Source of the DNA: Evernia prunastri
Lineage: Eukaryota; Ascomycota; Lecanoromycetes; Lecanorales; Parmeliaceae
Direction of reading: 5' to 3'
DNA length: 53,880 bases
Assembly: GCA_003184365.1 (NCBI GenBank)
Contig: NKYR01000193.1
Coordinates: forward strand, 1 to 53,880
Shown: positions 31,824-42,800 of the stretch, piece by piece
Position numbering within the stretch: the stretch's first letter is position 1
Layout: every line of letters begins with the position of its first letter
Program-made: the position numbers and the translations under genes
Notes under the pieces: model-generated
Databases searched by the model: none
What the model saw: the letters and a program-made list of their open reading frames with translations, nothing else
What the model was told of the DNA's origin: nothing

Positions 31824-32604
31824 TCACTTCTGAGTCCAATCCAAATTGAACCTCCCCTCTGCAACCTTGTATTCCTTCAGCTCCCTAATCACCTCTTCGG
31901 CATCCAACGCCTCAACCAAAATCCCCGCGTTCCCAGGCGCAATGAAACCTGCACTGACCGCCGTCCTCACCCACTGCAATAACCCATCATAATATCCCTC
32001 TACATTATACACCACCACCCCGCTCCCGTGGATCCCCAACTGGTTCCAGGTAATCACCTCCATCAACTCCTCCAACGTCCCATACCCCCCCGACAACGCC
32101 ACAAACCCACTTCCAGGCCCACCCTCCACCACCTTTTTCGCCATCAATTGCTTGCGTGTATGCATATCCGGTACGACCGTCATGCGGCCGTACACGTTCT
32201 CGTCGATCGAGGTGCCATTGTGCGCGGATGCAGTGCCTGGGCGACCTTCTTGCTCGAACTGTACGAGGGGAGCGGGAATCACGCCGGAGACTGAGTCGGG
32301 ACTGGAGAGGGAGACGAGCGTGCGGGCTATTTCGCCCATGATGCCGACGGTGCCGCCGCCGTAGACGAGGTGCACATTGTGCTTGTGGAAGGCTTCGCCG
32401 AGGGATTTTGCTGCGGCGAGATGGGCTGGAGAGGTTCCGGCGGACGAACCGCAGCTGTTACTGTGTCAATAGTGGCTAGAAGTTTAGAGGGAAGAGGGCT
32501 CACAAGACGCAGATAACCAGGCCTTTGGTATTGGTAGAGGCGCTGCTGCTGGGGCGTGAAACGGCGGAGCTCTGTAGATTCGGTCTTGTGGATTCCGAAG
32601 CCAT
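31824..32604 (-). CDS. LOG-family nucleotide phosphoribohydrolase (lysine-decarboxylase-like fold)
   Basis: Two exons: 32504-32604 and 31824-32460; 245 residues. LOG proteins cleave the ribose-phosphate from nucleoside 5'-monophosphates, in plants and some fungi giving active cytokinins. The intron splits the first motif, and joining restores GLVICVFNSCGSSAGTSP. Then come HLVYGGGTVGIMGEIA, the MHTRKQLM segment with the conserved Arg-Lys, and the nucleotide-binding loop SGGYGTLEELMEVITWNQLG. The last is PGGxGTxxE in most members; here Pro is Ser. The N-terminal 25 residues are Ser-rich and not conserved. Substrate cannot be read from the sequence, so cytokinin production is possible but unproven. 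Confidence 0.93.
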
Positions 32605-32982
32605 CTTGGATAGCTGAGAGAGAGAAGAGACAATTCGGGTATAGAGCTTGAGTTTTTATAAGGGTCGGGATTGCAGGAACAAAGGTCCAATTGAGGAATT
32701 AACGATGTTCAAAGGGTGGAACACAGCCTCATCGATAAGTGAATTGCATCTTTCGCCTTCAACGCGCAAGGTTACAAAGTGTGAAGACAGCCTGGGTGTT
32801 GAGACTGCTTTCATTGTGCAACACCGACAACGGAGACTCGGAGCGTGGAGCAATATTATGTCATTGGCGTATCAGTTTGTCCTGTGTTTACGTGTCCTAA
32901 TGGTCAAGGCTCCAAGTTCGCGTTGACCTTTCATGCTGTTCTGTTGTCCATTCTTCAACCAACCTTTGAACTACCGTTCAGC
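32605..32982. promoter_or_regulatory. Divergent promoter region, LOG gene / CLPTM1
   Basis: 378 bases between two outward-facing start codons. TTTTTATAAGGG (32652-32663) lies about 50 bases before the LOG start and could be a TATA-like site for it, read from the minus strand as CCCTTATAAAAA. Function inferred from position. Confidence 0.4.
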
Positions 32983-35031
32983 ATGCCTCCTCAAGCAGCC
33001 CAGCCTGCTGATGCAGGCGAAAGCCAATCAGGTCTAAGTGTGAGAAGTGGTCATTCGGACTTTGCTTGCCTTTCTCGCCATTAATGCTGACCAACTACTA
33101 GGGAACGATGAAATCGGCACTTCAAGGCATAGCCGTGTTCATGCTCGTACAATTCGCCATGTCCCAGTTTTTTGGAAGTAAAAGCGGAAGCTCGAATACC
33201 TCCGCGCCCCTTGCAGGAGCTCCAGTCCCTGCTTTCCATGAAAGAGCGGATGGCCCAGTAGCGACTTACAACCCCATACCTCAAGTGATCGCGCCAATAT
33301 GGCCTTTGAACAGCACGCTGGATTTGTCGATATATGTTTCATCATCAGTCGCCATGCCTTCTTTGGGCTCGGTGAAGACTGAGAATTTGGTATTGGAAGA
33401 GAAGGGCTTCACGATTGGGGACTGGAAGGATAGTCGAGACATTGACACGACATTCAAAGTCCCGAAAGAGGTGCAGAACAACGGGACACTGTGGGCCCAC
33501 TTCTATCTTGCTCTGAATGGGTACCCTCTCGACCCTACAGCTCGAGGCTACGACGTGGCTAAAGCTTACCATTTCGTCCGTCCCCTCAATCAGTTTCTGC
33601 CTAAGAAGAAGGTTATTAAAACGAAGAATCTACTTGGTAACTCGGCTGAGAATGAAACAACTGAAGAGGATGTACCGAAAACGCCAGGGGTGGGGTCCTA
33701 CTACCATCCCAATTTCACTATGTCTTTCATCGCAGACTCTGGCTCCCAACCATACACGACTATGCACCCGGCTGTCCGACAATTTGTGCATCTTGAGACT
33801 ACCGGAGCGCGAGATGCTTCGGGCCAGAATGGCTGGTACTATCCCATACTTTTCGTGAATACCTTCTGGCAGCTCAAAGACCACATGACAGAGCTGAACA
33901 CTACGGTCAAAGAGCTCCCTCTCCACATCACCTTGAATAACATGGCCAATTGGAAGTTCAGCATCTACGCCAGCATCGATGAGGGCATGAAGCAAAATCA
34001 ACGACAAGCCGCCAGCGGAGGTCCGATGCCCGCGGGCGGAGATGGTACCGAGTTCGAGATGTTCAAGCGCGTGCTCATCGACACAAACGTTTATCTGCTA
34101 GCAACCACGGGAGTAGTCAGCGTTCTTCATATGATCTTTGAAGCACTTGCCTTCAAGAGCGACGTCTCACATTGGCGCAACAAGAAAGACAACGTGGGCA
34201 TCTCCGTCAGAACAATCCTGGCCAACGTCTTTATGCAGACCGTCATCTTTCTGTATCTCATGGATAACAGCGAAGGCACCTCTTGGATGATTCTTTTGGG
34301 ACAAGGAATGGGCATTCTGCTTGAGGCGTGGAAGATCACCAAAACAGTCGATGTCCGAGTTCGTGAGTCAGAGCCAGGATCATTGTTGCCGTATAAGGTC
34401 ACCTTTGAGGACAAGCATAAGCTTTCGCAAACGGAGGAGAAGACGAAAGAGTATGACGAAATCGCTTTCCGCTATCTTTACATGGTTGCAGTACCGCTGC
34501 TTGGAGCGTACGCGGTCTACAGCCTCATCTACGATACACACAAGAGCTGGTACAGCTTTGTCATCACTACTCTGGTTGGCAGTGTCTATGCATATGGCTT
34601 CTTGATGATGGTTCCGAGTTTGTACATCAACTATAGACTCAAGGTATGTTTACCACCGTTCCCGTCTTGATATCATATTGACCCCGTCCTAGAGCGTTGC
34701 CCACATGCCCGCCAGAGCCATGACGTACAAAGTCCTCAATACATTCATTGACGATCTCTTTGCATTTACCATCAAGATGCCCACACTCCATCGCTTGGCG
34801 ACCTTGCGTGACGACGTTATCTTCTTCGTCTACCTATACCAGAGCTATGCGTACAAAGTTGACACTACGAGAGTCAACGAGTTCGGGCAAGGAGGTGATG
34901 ACGAGGAGGTTGAGGAGAAAGTTGCCAATAAGCCACTGGCCGCACCGCCCGAGGCGGATGCGAAGGTGAACACGCAGGTAGCGAGTAAGGTCACTGGATC
35001 AGAAAAGGCAAGCGCGAAGAAACGGAGGTGA
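32983..35031 (+). CDS. CLPTM1: CLPTM1-family multi-span membrane protein
   Basis: Three exons: 32983-33039, 33102-34643, 34693-35031; 645 residues. It belongs to the conserved cleft-lip-and-palate transmembrane protein 1 family. Animal relatives act in receptor trafficking and CLPTM1L in lipid scrambling for GPI synthesis; the fungal role is not established. After a short cytosolic tail come one hydrophobic span (LQGIAVFMLVQFAMSQFFG) and a large lumenal part with family motifs (YNPIPQVIAPIWPLNSTLDL, YHPNFTMSFI, NTFWQLKDHM, LPLHITLNNMANWKF). Several C-terminal spans follow (TNVYLLATTGVVSVLHMIFE, FMQTVIFLYLMD, YLYMVAVPLLGAYAVYSLIY, FVITTLVGSVYAYGFLMMVP). HMPARAMTYKVLNTFIDDLFAFTIKMP is near the end, then a Lys/Glu-rich tail. 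The first donor (GTGAGA, 33040) was chosen because only it keeps frame. Confidence 0.95.
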
Positions 35032-35239
35032 AGGAGTATTTAAGATCGCTTTGTACCTAAGTATGAAGACAGTTTTCGACGAACATAGATTGCGCTTCTG
35101 GGAGAATCATTCATGACGGTGAATCGCGTGTCCTTACCATCGTTCTCTATAGTAGTCGATTGTGACTACTTTAATCCTTTCACATAGATATCTGTCTACC
35201 GCTGTATAATGCTAGCAATTTATTAAATCATCATCGGTA

Positions 35240-35474
35240 CTCAAGCCGGTTTTTAATATCCGGACACTAAATAGACCTGAATATGTTCAACTCAGGATAT
35301 CTCCCCACCAACAACCGCTACAATAAAACTTTCAGCTGCAATAATATAGTTTATAGCCAGTGCTATAAATCTCATAGCGAATACTTTTTCGAAAATTGAA
35401 AGATACTGGAATCATCAGAGTATACATGAAGTCGGAAAATCTTCGGCTGTCCGGATATTAAAAACCGGCTTGAG
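35240..35474. mobile_element. MITE with 29-base perfect terminal repeats and TA target site
   Basis: The ends 35238-35266 and 35448-35476 are perfect inverted copies (TACTCAAGCCGG...ATATCCGGACA). The outermost TA on each side fits a duplicated TA target, as made by Tc1/mariner-type transposases. The 235-base body is AT-rich with no reading frame, so it is non-autonomous. It lies 200 bases after the CLPTM1 stop. Confidence 0.85.
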
Positions 35475-35476
35475 TA

Positions 35477-36163
35477 ACAGATCAAGCAAACGAGGACTCA
35501 AGGAACGCCAAGACAAATCCAGCTTTTTGTTACCTCATTTATTACGACCAAGAAAGCACCTTACTCTAAACAGTGCTCGAAATTAGTGGATAATAACTCC
35601 CAGAGCGGCATCGGGGCCTTTCGAGTATACCTGGAATGCCCACTCTGTACCAAAGACGCTCGAGGAAGATGGCATATTAGCACACGTGAAAAGGCTTCTA
35701 AGGCAAATGAATGTATCTTCCGGACAAAGTCCCATGGCATGCGCTAGCCAAGAATCGGGCCTCCGGTCTCAGTGAAACGAATGAGTAGGTAACTCGTCTT
35801 CCACGTCGAAATCTCGAGAGGCTCGGACAGACAATAAGCGTGCGCTGACATGCAGGACCTACAGCGCTGAAAAGTACGGCTGATCGAGTCACCCTTTCAC
35901 ATGGCTTGTGGTGCTCCTTGGAGCTTTGCAGTTCGTGTATCTCGGGGCGACAGGACGAAACCCTTTCCTTCCTACTTCTGGTCCCCGAGGGGCTCGAGAG
36001 CAAGGTGATTAATGGGTGAGCACACTGCAGGCAATACTTTGCGGTGGAGTTGGTAAGCTACCCCGCGAAGGTTTTATCAAAGTTTCAAAAGACTACCTTA
36101 CTTCTAGTACTTCCACTCGCCCTTGTTGAAGTCAGGTTGTCCTCTTCTTGAAAGCTCACTTGA
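35477..36163. other. Intergenic region
   Basis: Spacer between the MITE and the hydrolase stop. A 101-codon minus frame at 35698-36003 shows no domain and is not supported. Confidence 0.4.
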
Positions 36164-37113
36164 TCATCGCTCCTTCACAAATGCCCGCTCCTGCTCCCTG
36201 ATCCAATCCACTACCTGCTTGTTCAGCAGCTCGTCCTGCGCGATACGATGACCGCCCCGGTCGCTGACGACCAACGCTTTGTCCGCATCGCAGATCTTGA
36301 GCAATAGCTGGGCCCCGGCTTTGAATATGTCCCTCGCACCTATGATGTGGCACGTGGGTATATCGATGACCTGTCCGTCTTCCTCTTCGACGACCATCCT
36401 CGCCGCACCGTCTGCCGCTGACCAGGCCGGTAGCCCGACGTAGAAGAGCCCGCAGCGAAAATCGCTTTTCGTCTGCTGGGCCCGGCAGCGCCGAATGTCC
36501 TCGACCAGCAGGGTCGCGGCGACTGTGGCTCCTTCCGAGATTCCGATGACGCCCTGGAAGGGCCCTTCGTCCTCGATGATGTTGTGGAGGTATTCGAGAG
36601 CGACGTCGACGCTCCAGGCTTCCGGTGGGTATTTGTTGTACTCGCTAACGAAGTCTTTCATAGCTTGCTCCTCGTCTTCCGGTATCTTCACCTCCTCGTC
36701 TAAGTCCGAGGCGCCCCACAGCATTTTCTTCACATCAACAGCGCCGTGCTTTTGGGTATAGGCGTCGTAATCGAAGTTGAGGATGAGTGCGTCCCATGAG
36801 AAGAACCGGAGGTGCGGTGGCCCTTCCAGCGCTTTGGCTAGCCACTGTGGTGGCGGGCAGTCGAGGTAGCCCTGGGCGAAGTGGAATGTGATGTTCTCGT
36901 CGTCCGATACATGCTTCAAGAGACAATCTGGATTAAGTAATTGTCAGGGGTAGGTATTGTCATCAAATCTTCGGGTGAAGACTGCGTACTTAAGGACTCC
37001 CTCATCGTCTGTCAGACTTGTATTAGCTGATATGACTCCGTCAGGTCCTGCAAGTATGGCAAGACACTTACCTCCGCATTCGTGCACGCGCCATGGATAC
37101 ACAAAAACTTCAT
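36164..37113 (-). CDS. FSH1/LovG-type serine hydrolase
   Basis: Three exons: 37072-37113, a 19-base micro-exon 36990-37008, and 36164-36927; 274 residues. It is an alpha/beta hydrolase of the FSH1 (DUF341) family, which includes the LovG thioesterase that frees the product of the lovastatin nonaketide synthase. It opens MKFLCIHGACTNAE, the usual family start with the oxyanion HG. The nucleophile elbow is GVIGISEGATVA. The acid is Asp in IIGARDIFK and the base His in RGGHRI. DENITFHFAQGYLDCPPP and LRFFSWD are also family-typical. The micro-exon encodes TMRESL and is needed to keep frame. It is divergent from the highly reducing PKS, which lacks a release domain, so a role in product release is a good hypothesis; a general esterase is the alternative. 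Confidence 0.88.
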
Positions 37114-37904
37114 GGTACTTCTTTGAAACCGTGACCTGTTGACGACAGCTGTTGTGGGAGAGGAAGAGTTTGAAGCCTTTGGGAATTCAGGCCAACTTCG
37201 CAAGCGTGTAGGAGGATGCGAGAGGATTTTACAACTCCAAGGATCATTAAGCGGGTCCGGGGAAGGATTGAGAGAAGGAGATGGTCCACGGAATGCCAGG
37301 ATCCATCATCATTGATGATCATTATTGGCCTCGTTGGCATGGTCTCAGATATTGTCCGAGAGGACCAGACGGGACAGACTCATGGCTTCCGATCCACCTC
37401 GTTGGCGAATGAAGAAGATGAGAGTAAAAGGGCTCGTGCACGTTGGTTGACGTCGGCCATATATCTCAAAAGGGTTTAATGCATTGGGGTGGGACAAGGT
37501 ATCAAGGTATTCGTAACCCCACTATTCGCTTCGCTCATATAGATGGAGTCTGTTAAGTGGGGCGTTTCTAAATTAGGTCCTGCATTGATGTCAGATCTGA
37601 ATGACTCTGCATCTAGATTCTGGGCTCGGATCCTGCAGCAGCATCTGCATGATCTGCATGAACGATTCACTGCGTTAATTGACGTCTCTCGGCAAATTAA
37701 ATGGGTAGCACGGAACTCTACTTACACAGCATGACTGTTCTCGGTCTAGTGCTTCAAGTGCGAGTCGCGACGAGAAGGAAAGACAGGAAATCTGCAAGCT
37801 ACATGTCGCTCCCCCTTGTTGGGGATCTCGGCTAAAAAGGTCGCAGTATCCCGTGTCTCCCCCTCACTAGCCCACAGCTAAACTGTAGCGGTCGCCGGTA
37901 AGAT

Positions 37905-38066
37905 GATTGAAACCCGAGGCTAATGGCGCTGCCAGAAGATAAAAAACCGCTACACCTAACATGATTGTACTCAACCAGCGCCATTACCGTAGGGATCGAA
38001 CCTACAACGAGTGAGATACCTGAGACCACACGACCGCAATCATCACCAGATGTTCGTTCACGGACT
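37905..38066 (-). repeat. tRNA-derived SINE-like repeat, copy A
   Basis: On the minus strand a tRNA-like head shows a perfect T-arm (GTAGGTTCGATCCCTAC, 37989-38005) containing a consensus Pol III B box. It is followed by ATGGCGCTGG and a body with GTAGCGGTTTTTTATCTTCTGGCAGCG. The head lacks a full cloverleaf, so it is not a working tRNA. The related copy B next to it shares the same order of motifs. Confidence 0.45.
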
Positions 38067-38109
38067 GAGACTTGCTCGAGCCACGGCTGTTCTGGGTTCA
38101 AATCTTCAA

Positions 38110-38270
38110 GAGTTGAGGCTAACCGCTGAGAATGTCGCTGCCCAGAAAATCAATAAGAAATAGCTACGGCATGATACCAGCGCCATTTTAGGAATCGAAC
38201 CCGATCCGAGTCAAAAAAAGTTCCGACCACATCAGCCTCATTAAGGCTTGCTGCTTTTGGCCGACATAGT
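38110..38270 (-). repeat. tRNA-derived SINE-like repeat, copy B
   Basis: Shares with copy A, in the same order, TGTGGTC, ACTCG, GGTTCGATTCCTA (B box; plus-strand 38188-38200), ATGGCGCTGG, a GTAGC/TTT stretch and TTCTGGGCAGCGACATT. It is clearly diverged. The pair lies about 200 bases apart in the same orientation. Confidence 0.42.
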
Positions 38271-39432
38271 CTGAGCACAGACGTAGCCTGAGAACAGGGC
38301 GAGAACATGAAGAAAATGAATGACTATCATTACACATCCCTTCCTAACTTTCGTGTGCTCAGGCTATTCTGCCTGGCAGCGGCATTATCTGAGCACCGCC
38401 TGCAGTACCGTACTATCAATTCCCCGTACATAAGTCGAGGTTCCGTGCTTGGCAATACTCTACGTACCATAGGTCTTGGTGACAGTGTGAGGGTGATCGG
38501 AGTATATTTCGGATCTAAACATCGGCCCGCCTGCGACCCGTGTGGGGGAGAAGCCCCCTCGACATCTGTTAATGTATCTAGATGCTAGTTCAAAGAAAGG
38601 GAGCCAGAGACGTCCCAATCAACTCACTCTGGGTATCCACTTGGTCTTCACGATCAACACTAGGTACACTAAGGACACCTACAAGGTCTATCAACTCCGC
38701 ACTCGGAGAATACAGAAAGTATGACCACCACCAGTAAGAAGTCCATCAACTAACTGTCTTGATAGAGAGTTCTTCTCGATGATTTCCACATCGAGACACT
38801 AGAAAGTCACGCTGGTCGTGATTTCTCTCCACCTCTCGAGCCTGTCATCACGCACGAGGCAAGTGCTTGGAGGGCACAATTACTTATCTTAGTCACTCCG
38901 GCCTCGTCCCTCGGGGCACGATTAACCGAATTCCCCCCCCTCCACCCCTCCATCGCTGACAACAATATTGTACCTACCGTGCTACCATGTCTTCGACGCA
39001 CGCCCTTTCCTATCCCGAAGTCGCACATCGACTCCACCCTGCAGCAGGCCAGTCAGTAGAGTAACAACCAAGATGGAGCCCTCAGCATCTACAGTACACA
39101 CGATTGTAGCTGCAATTCAAATTAAAAGGTTCATTTCCTGGAATTTGGGCCAACAATGAATGGCTTCAAAACCATGAATCCGCACGTTTTGAAAATTGCA
39201 CGGCTCGGATAAACCATCATCGCTATCATCTTCATCGAGTTTTGCACTAATTTTTCGGCGTTGTTCTCTTGATACCGGCCTGAGTCAGGCATCCTATCCA
39301 AGTAACGCCGTGATGCAACAGATAGAGTTTGTCAAGATCTTTGAAGACTTCCTGAGCTTTGCTTGTGTTCCCCTGTCATCTTAGAAGACTGGTCGATTAG
39401 GGTCTGCAAAGTTAAGGTAAATCAACCATGAC

Positions 39433-39660
39433 AGCACTAAAAGACTAACTCGATAGATTGAAGTCTTTTAGATTCCGAAGAGGACTTTCTGCGCTTTGAT
39501 ATATTGCCGTGTCGCGTTAGACAGTAGCACTAAGAAGGGAACTCAATAGATCTCAGTCTTTATGTTTACTATTGAGAACTTTCTACGCTTTGACTGGTTA
39601 CAATATCGCGTTAGGAAACAGGTCGATCATGGCATTATAGCACTAAAAGGCAAGTTTGAC
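39433..39660. repeat. Degenerate direct repeats in the PKS promoter
   Basis: Three copies of AGCACTAA (39433, 39526, 39639). The first two head longer related units: ACTC(G/A)ATAGAT, AGTCTTT, ACTTTCT(G/A)CGCTTTGA and TCGCGTTAG recur in the same order. Periods are about 93 and 113 bases. They end 240 bases before the PKS start codon and could be regulator-binding sites or an old repeat. Confidence 0.55.
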
Positions 39661-39899
39661 TCAAGCCAATGATCTCTCGTTCCGTATCTCAACCCGTTTC
39701 CCATCATCTCACACTCTCATCGCATCTTCGCCTGCCCTACGCCTCCCTCAGATAGGAAGGCCGACGCGGCCAATTTCAGTGTCTTTTAAAAAGCCTGATC
39801 CTCTCCGCTGGATGTTTATTCATTGAACTCTCCGATCTTGCAGAACCCCACTCGCAGCGCTGCATTATTGACTCAGGCCTTTAGATTCCAATTCCCACC

Positions 39900-42800
39900 A
39901 TGCCCATCGCTCTGGGCAACGGCCATGCAGACCTGCCACATGGTGAAGGATGTCCCTCCCCAGATTCCCTCGAGGAAACATCAATGCAGATTGCTATCGT
40001 TGGCATGGCATGCCGCCTCCCGGGATATGTTTCGGACCTGGAAAAATTCTGGCATCTCTGCCTCAAAGCTAAGCACACTTGGTCGGAGGTACCCAAGGAT
40101 AGATTTTCGCAGGAGAGCTTCTATCATCCCAATCCGGAAAAAACCAATTGTGTAAGTGAGAAATCTTTTCTATTCTAACGACATCAATCTAAAAAGTTGT
40201 AGTGGTATTCCAAAGGCGGCCATTTCCTCTCTGAGGATCTGACACGCTTCGATGCCCGATTTTTCAATATTACGGCCCAAGAAGCCAAGTCCATGGACCC
40301 ACAACAGCGTATCTTGTTGGAGTGCACTTACGAGGCGATGGAGAACGCCGGTATCCCTTCCCAGTCACTAACTGGTAAGGACGTGGGAGTGTTCGTCGGA
40401 GCCTATCAGGCCGACTATGGCAAACTCATTTTGAAAGACACGGAAACAATGCCCACTTCCTTTGTGACTGGGACCCAAGATTCAATCATGTCGGCACGAT
40501 TATCCTACTTCTTTGACCTACGTGGGCCTTGCTTAACCACTGATACTGCGTGCTCGTCGAGTCTGACCGCCTTCCACCTCGCTTGCCAAAGCCTCCGCGT
40601 TGGAGAATCCAAGCAGGTCATTGTGGGAGGTTCGCATCTGAATCTGTTACCGGATTCTCTAATCGCAAAGTCCAATATCAATCTACTTTCACCAGAAGGA
40701 AGGTCTTTTGCTTTTGATGATCGAGGCGATGGCTACGGCCCCGGCGAAGGTACCGGAGTCCTGATCTTGAAGCCTCTCCAAGATGCGATCAGAGATGGAG
40801 ATCCCATTCGCGCCGTGATCCGAAACACTGGTATTAATCAGGATGGCCGAACCAATGGGATGACAATGCCTAGTGAAGAATCCCAAGCAGCTCTAGCCCG
40901 CGCAACTTACAAGAATGTTGGTCTGAATCCCGAAGACACAACCTATGTCGAGGCTCATGGTACCGGAACCGCCATAGGAGATCCGATTGAGACACGCGTC
41001 ATCGAAACCATCCTCGGTAGTAAAAGGTCTGTTGACAAGCCCCTCTACCTTGGCTCTGTCAAAAGCAACGTCGGCCATCTGGAAGGAGCGTCTGGTGTTG
41101 TCGCGATTATCAAAGTAGCCATGATGCTTGAGAAGGGAATCATCCTGCCCAACTCTGATTTTGCAAACGCGAATCCGAACATCCCGTCTCTCGGGAAGAA
41201 CTTGGTGGTAGCTACCCAATCGCTGCCCTGGCCAGAGACGTCCGTACGCAGGGCGTCTGTGAGCAACTTTGGTTTTGGTGAGACTCACCCTCACCATACC
41301 TTCGAGGCAATGACTGATTTCTTTTAGGAGGGTCAAACGCGCACGCTATCCTGGAGGAGAGCCCGCATATTCGGAGACAACGATTAAGCCACCTGCCCAA
41401 CCGTGAGTCACATGGGCCTCAGAATCATAGTAATGGAATCGAGCCCCATAAGAACGGGCTTTCTCATACGAATGGTTTTGCGAAAGAGGAAGTGACTGAT
41501 ACCGCACCGGAGACGCCATCTAGACTGTTTCTGTTGGCAGCACATGACAAAATCTCTTTGGATCAACAAGCATCAAGACTCAAAGAACATTTGACCTCAG
41601 ACCTTGACCACAATGGTGATAGCTTCATGAATGATCTCGCCTTCACCCTAGGTCAAAGGCGATCCTTGCTTCCTTGGAAGGCTACATTTGTGGCAGACTC
41701 ACCGGTTAGTCTGATTCAGAAACTCGAGAAACCAGACCTTGCCCCGTCGCATTCTTCGAAAACACCTCAGGTCGGGTTTGTGTTCACGGGCCAAGGAGCA
41801 CAATGGTATGGTATGGGGCGTGAACTGCTCATCTCGAATCCTGTATTTGCTTCTGCCATTGACGCCGCGGCTGGTTCAATTCTCAAGCTCGGGGCATCTT
41901 ACAATCTACGGGACGAAATATTAAAAGACGCCGAATTTTCACGCCTTGGACAAGCCTCTATTAGTCAGCCAGCCTGTACAGCAATACAAATAGCTTTGGT
42001 TCTGATGTTACGATCTTGGGGCGTGCGGCCCACCGCCGTGACAGGTCATTCCAGCGGTGAGATCGCGGCTGCCTTTGCCGCTGACGCTTTGTCTCTGGAA
42101 TCCTGTATGGCAATCGCTTTTCATCGGGGAGAGGCTGCGGCTTGTTTGCACAAGGAACATCCTGAGATCAGAGGAGGCATGCTAGCGCTAGGGACCAGTG
42201 AGGCTGCAGCGGCTTCCCTGATCAACGACCTAAACCTCGCTGGTAGCATTGGTGTTGCCTGTGTCAACAGTCCCACCAGTGTCACCATCTCTGGAGATGC
42301 TGACGCGATCGATCAGCTACAAAGCGAAGCTGCGGAAAGATCTCTCTTCAGCCGGAAACTTCGTGTCGATGTCGCCTACCATTCCCATCATCTCAAACTG
42401 GTTTCAGATAGCTATCGCTCCGCTCTGAAGGGCATACGGCCTGCGCGATCAGCAGCTGTTCAGTTCGTTTCTTCCATGACAGGTGTTTCGATCAATACGT
42501 TGGTGCTCAGTCCTACCTACTGGGTGTCCAATCTTGTCTCCCAAGTCAAGTTCCTGCCCGCCGTCGAAGAGGTCCATGCTAGATCTAACGTTGACGTTCT
42601 GATAGAGATCGGACCTCATTCGGCTTTGGCTGGTCCTGTGCGAGAAATCCTTGACATGGAACTCAGCACCCCGCGTAAGGTTGAATATCTCCCAAGTTTG
42701 AAACGGAATATAGACGCTCTACAATCAGCCCTGCAGTTGGCTTCAGAGTTGCTCATCAGAGGCTGCGCAATCGATCTATCCGCTGTCAACCAGATGGATG

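Larger units (their letters stand above)
37114..39899. other. Intergenic region between divergent hydrolase and PKS
   Basis: 2.8 kb with no supported gene. It holds two SINE-like repeats (37905-38270) and a degenerate promoter repeat array (39433-39660), listed separately. A TTTTAAAAAG stretch at 39784-39793 lies about 110 bases before the PKS start and may be a TATA-like site. Confidence 0.5.

Noticed and set aside
37981..38202. tRNA genes on the minus strand
   Set aside because: The T-arm and B box are good, but no complete acceptor, D and anticodon stems can be folded; the motifs recur in a diverged repeat, favouring a SINE.
41278..41327. Frameshift between KS and AT of the PKS
   Set aside because: GTGAGA...TTTTAG is a normal 50-base intron and its removal restores the conserved NFGFGGSNAHA.
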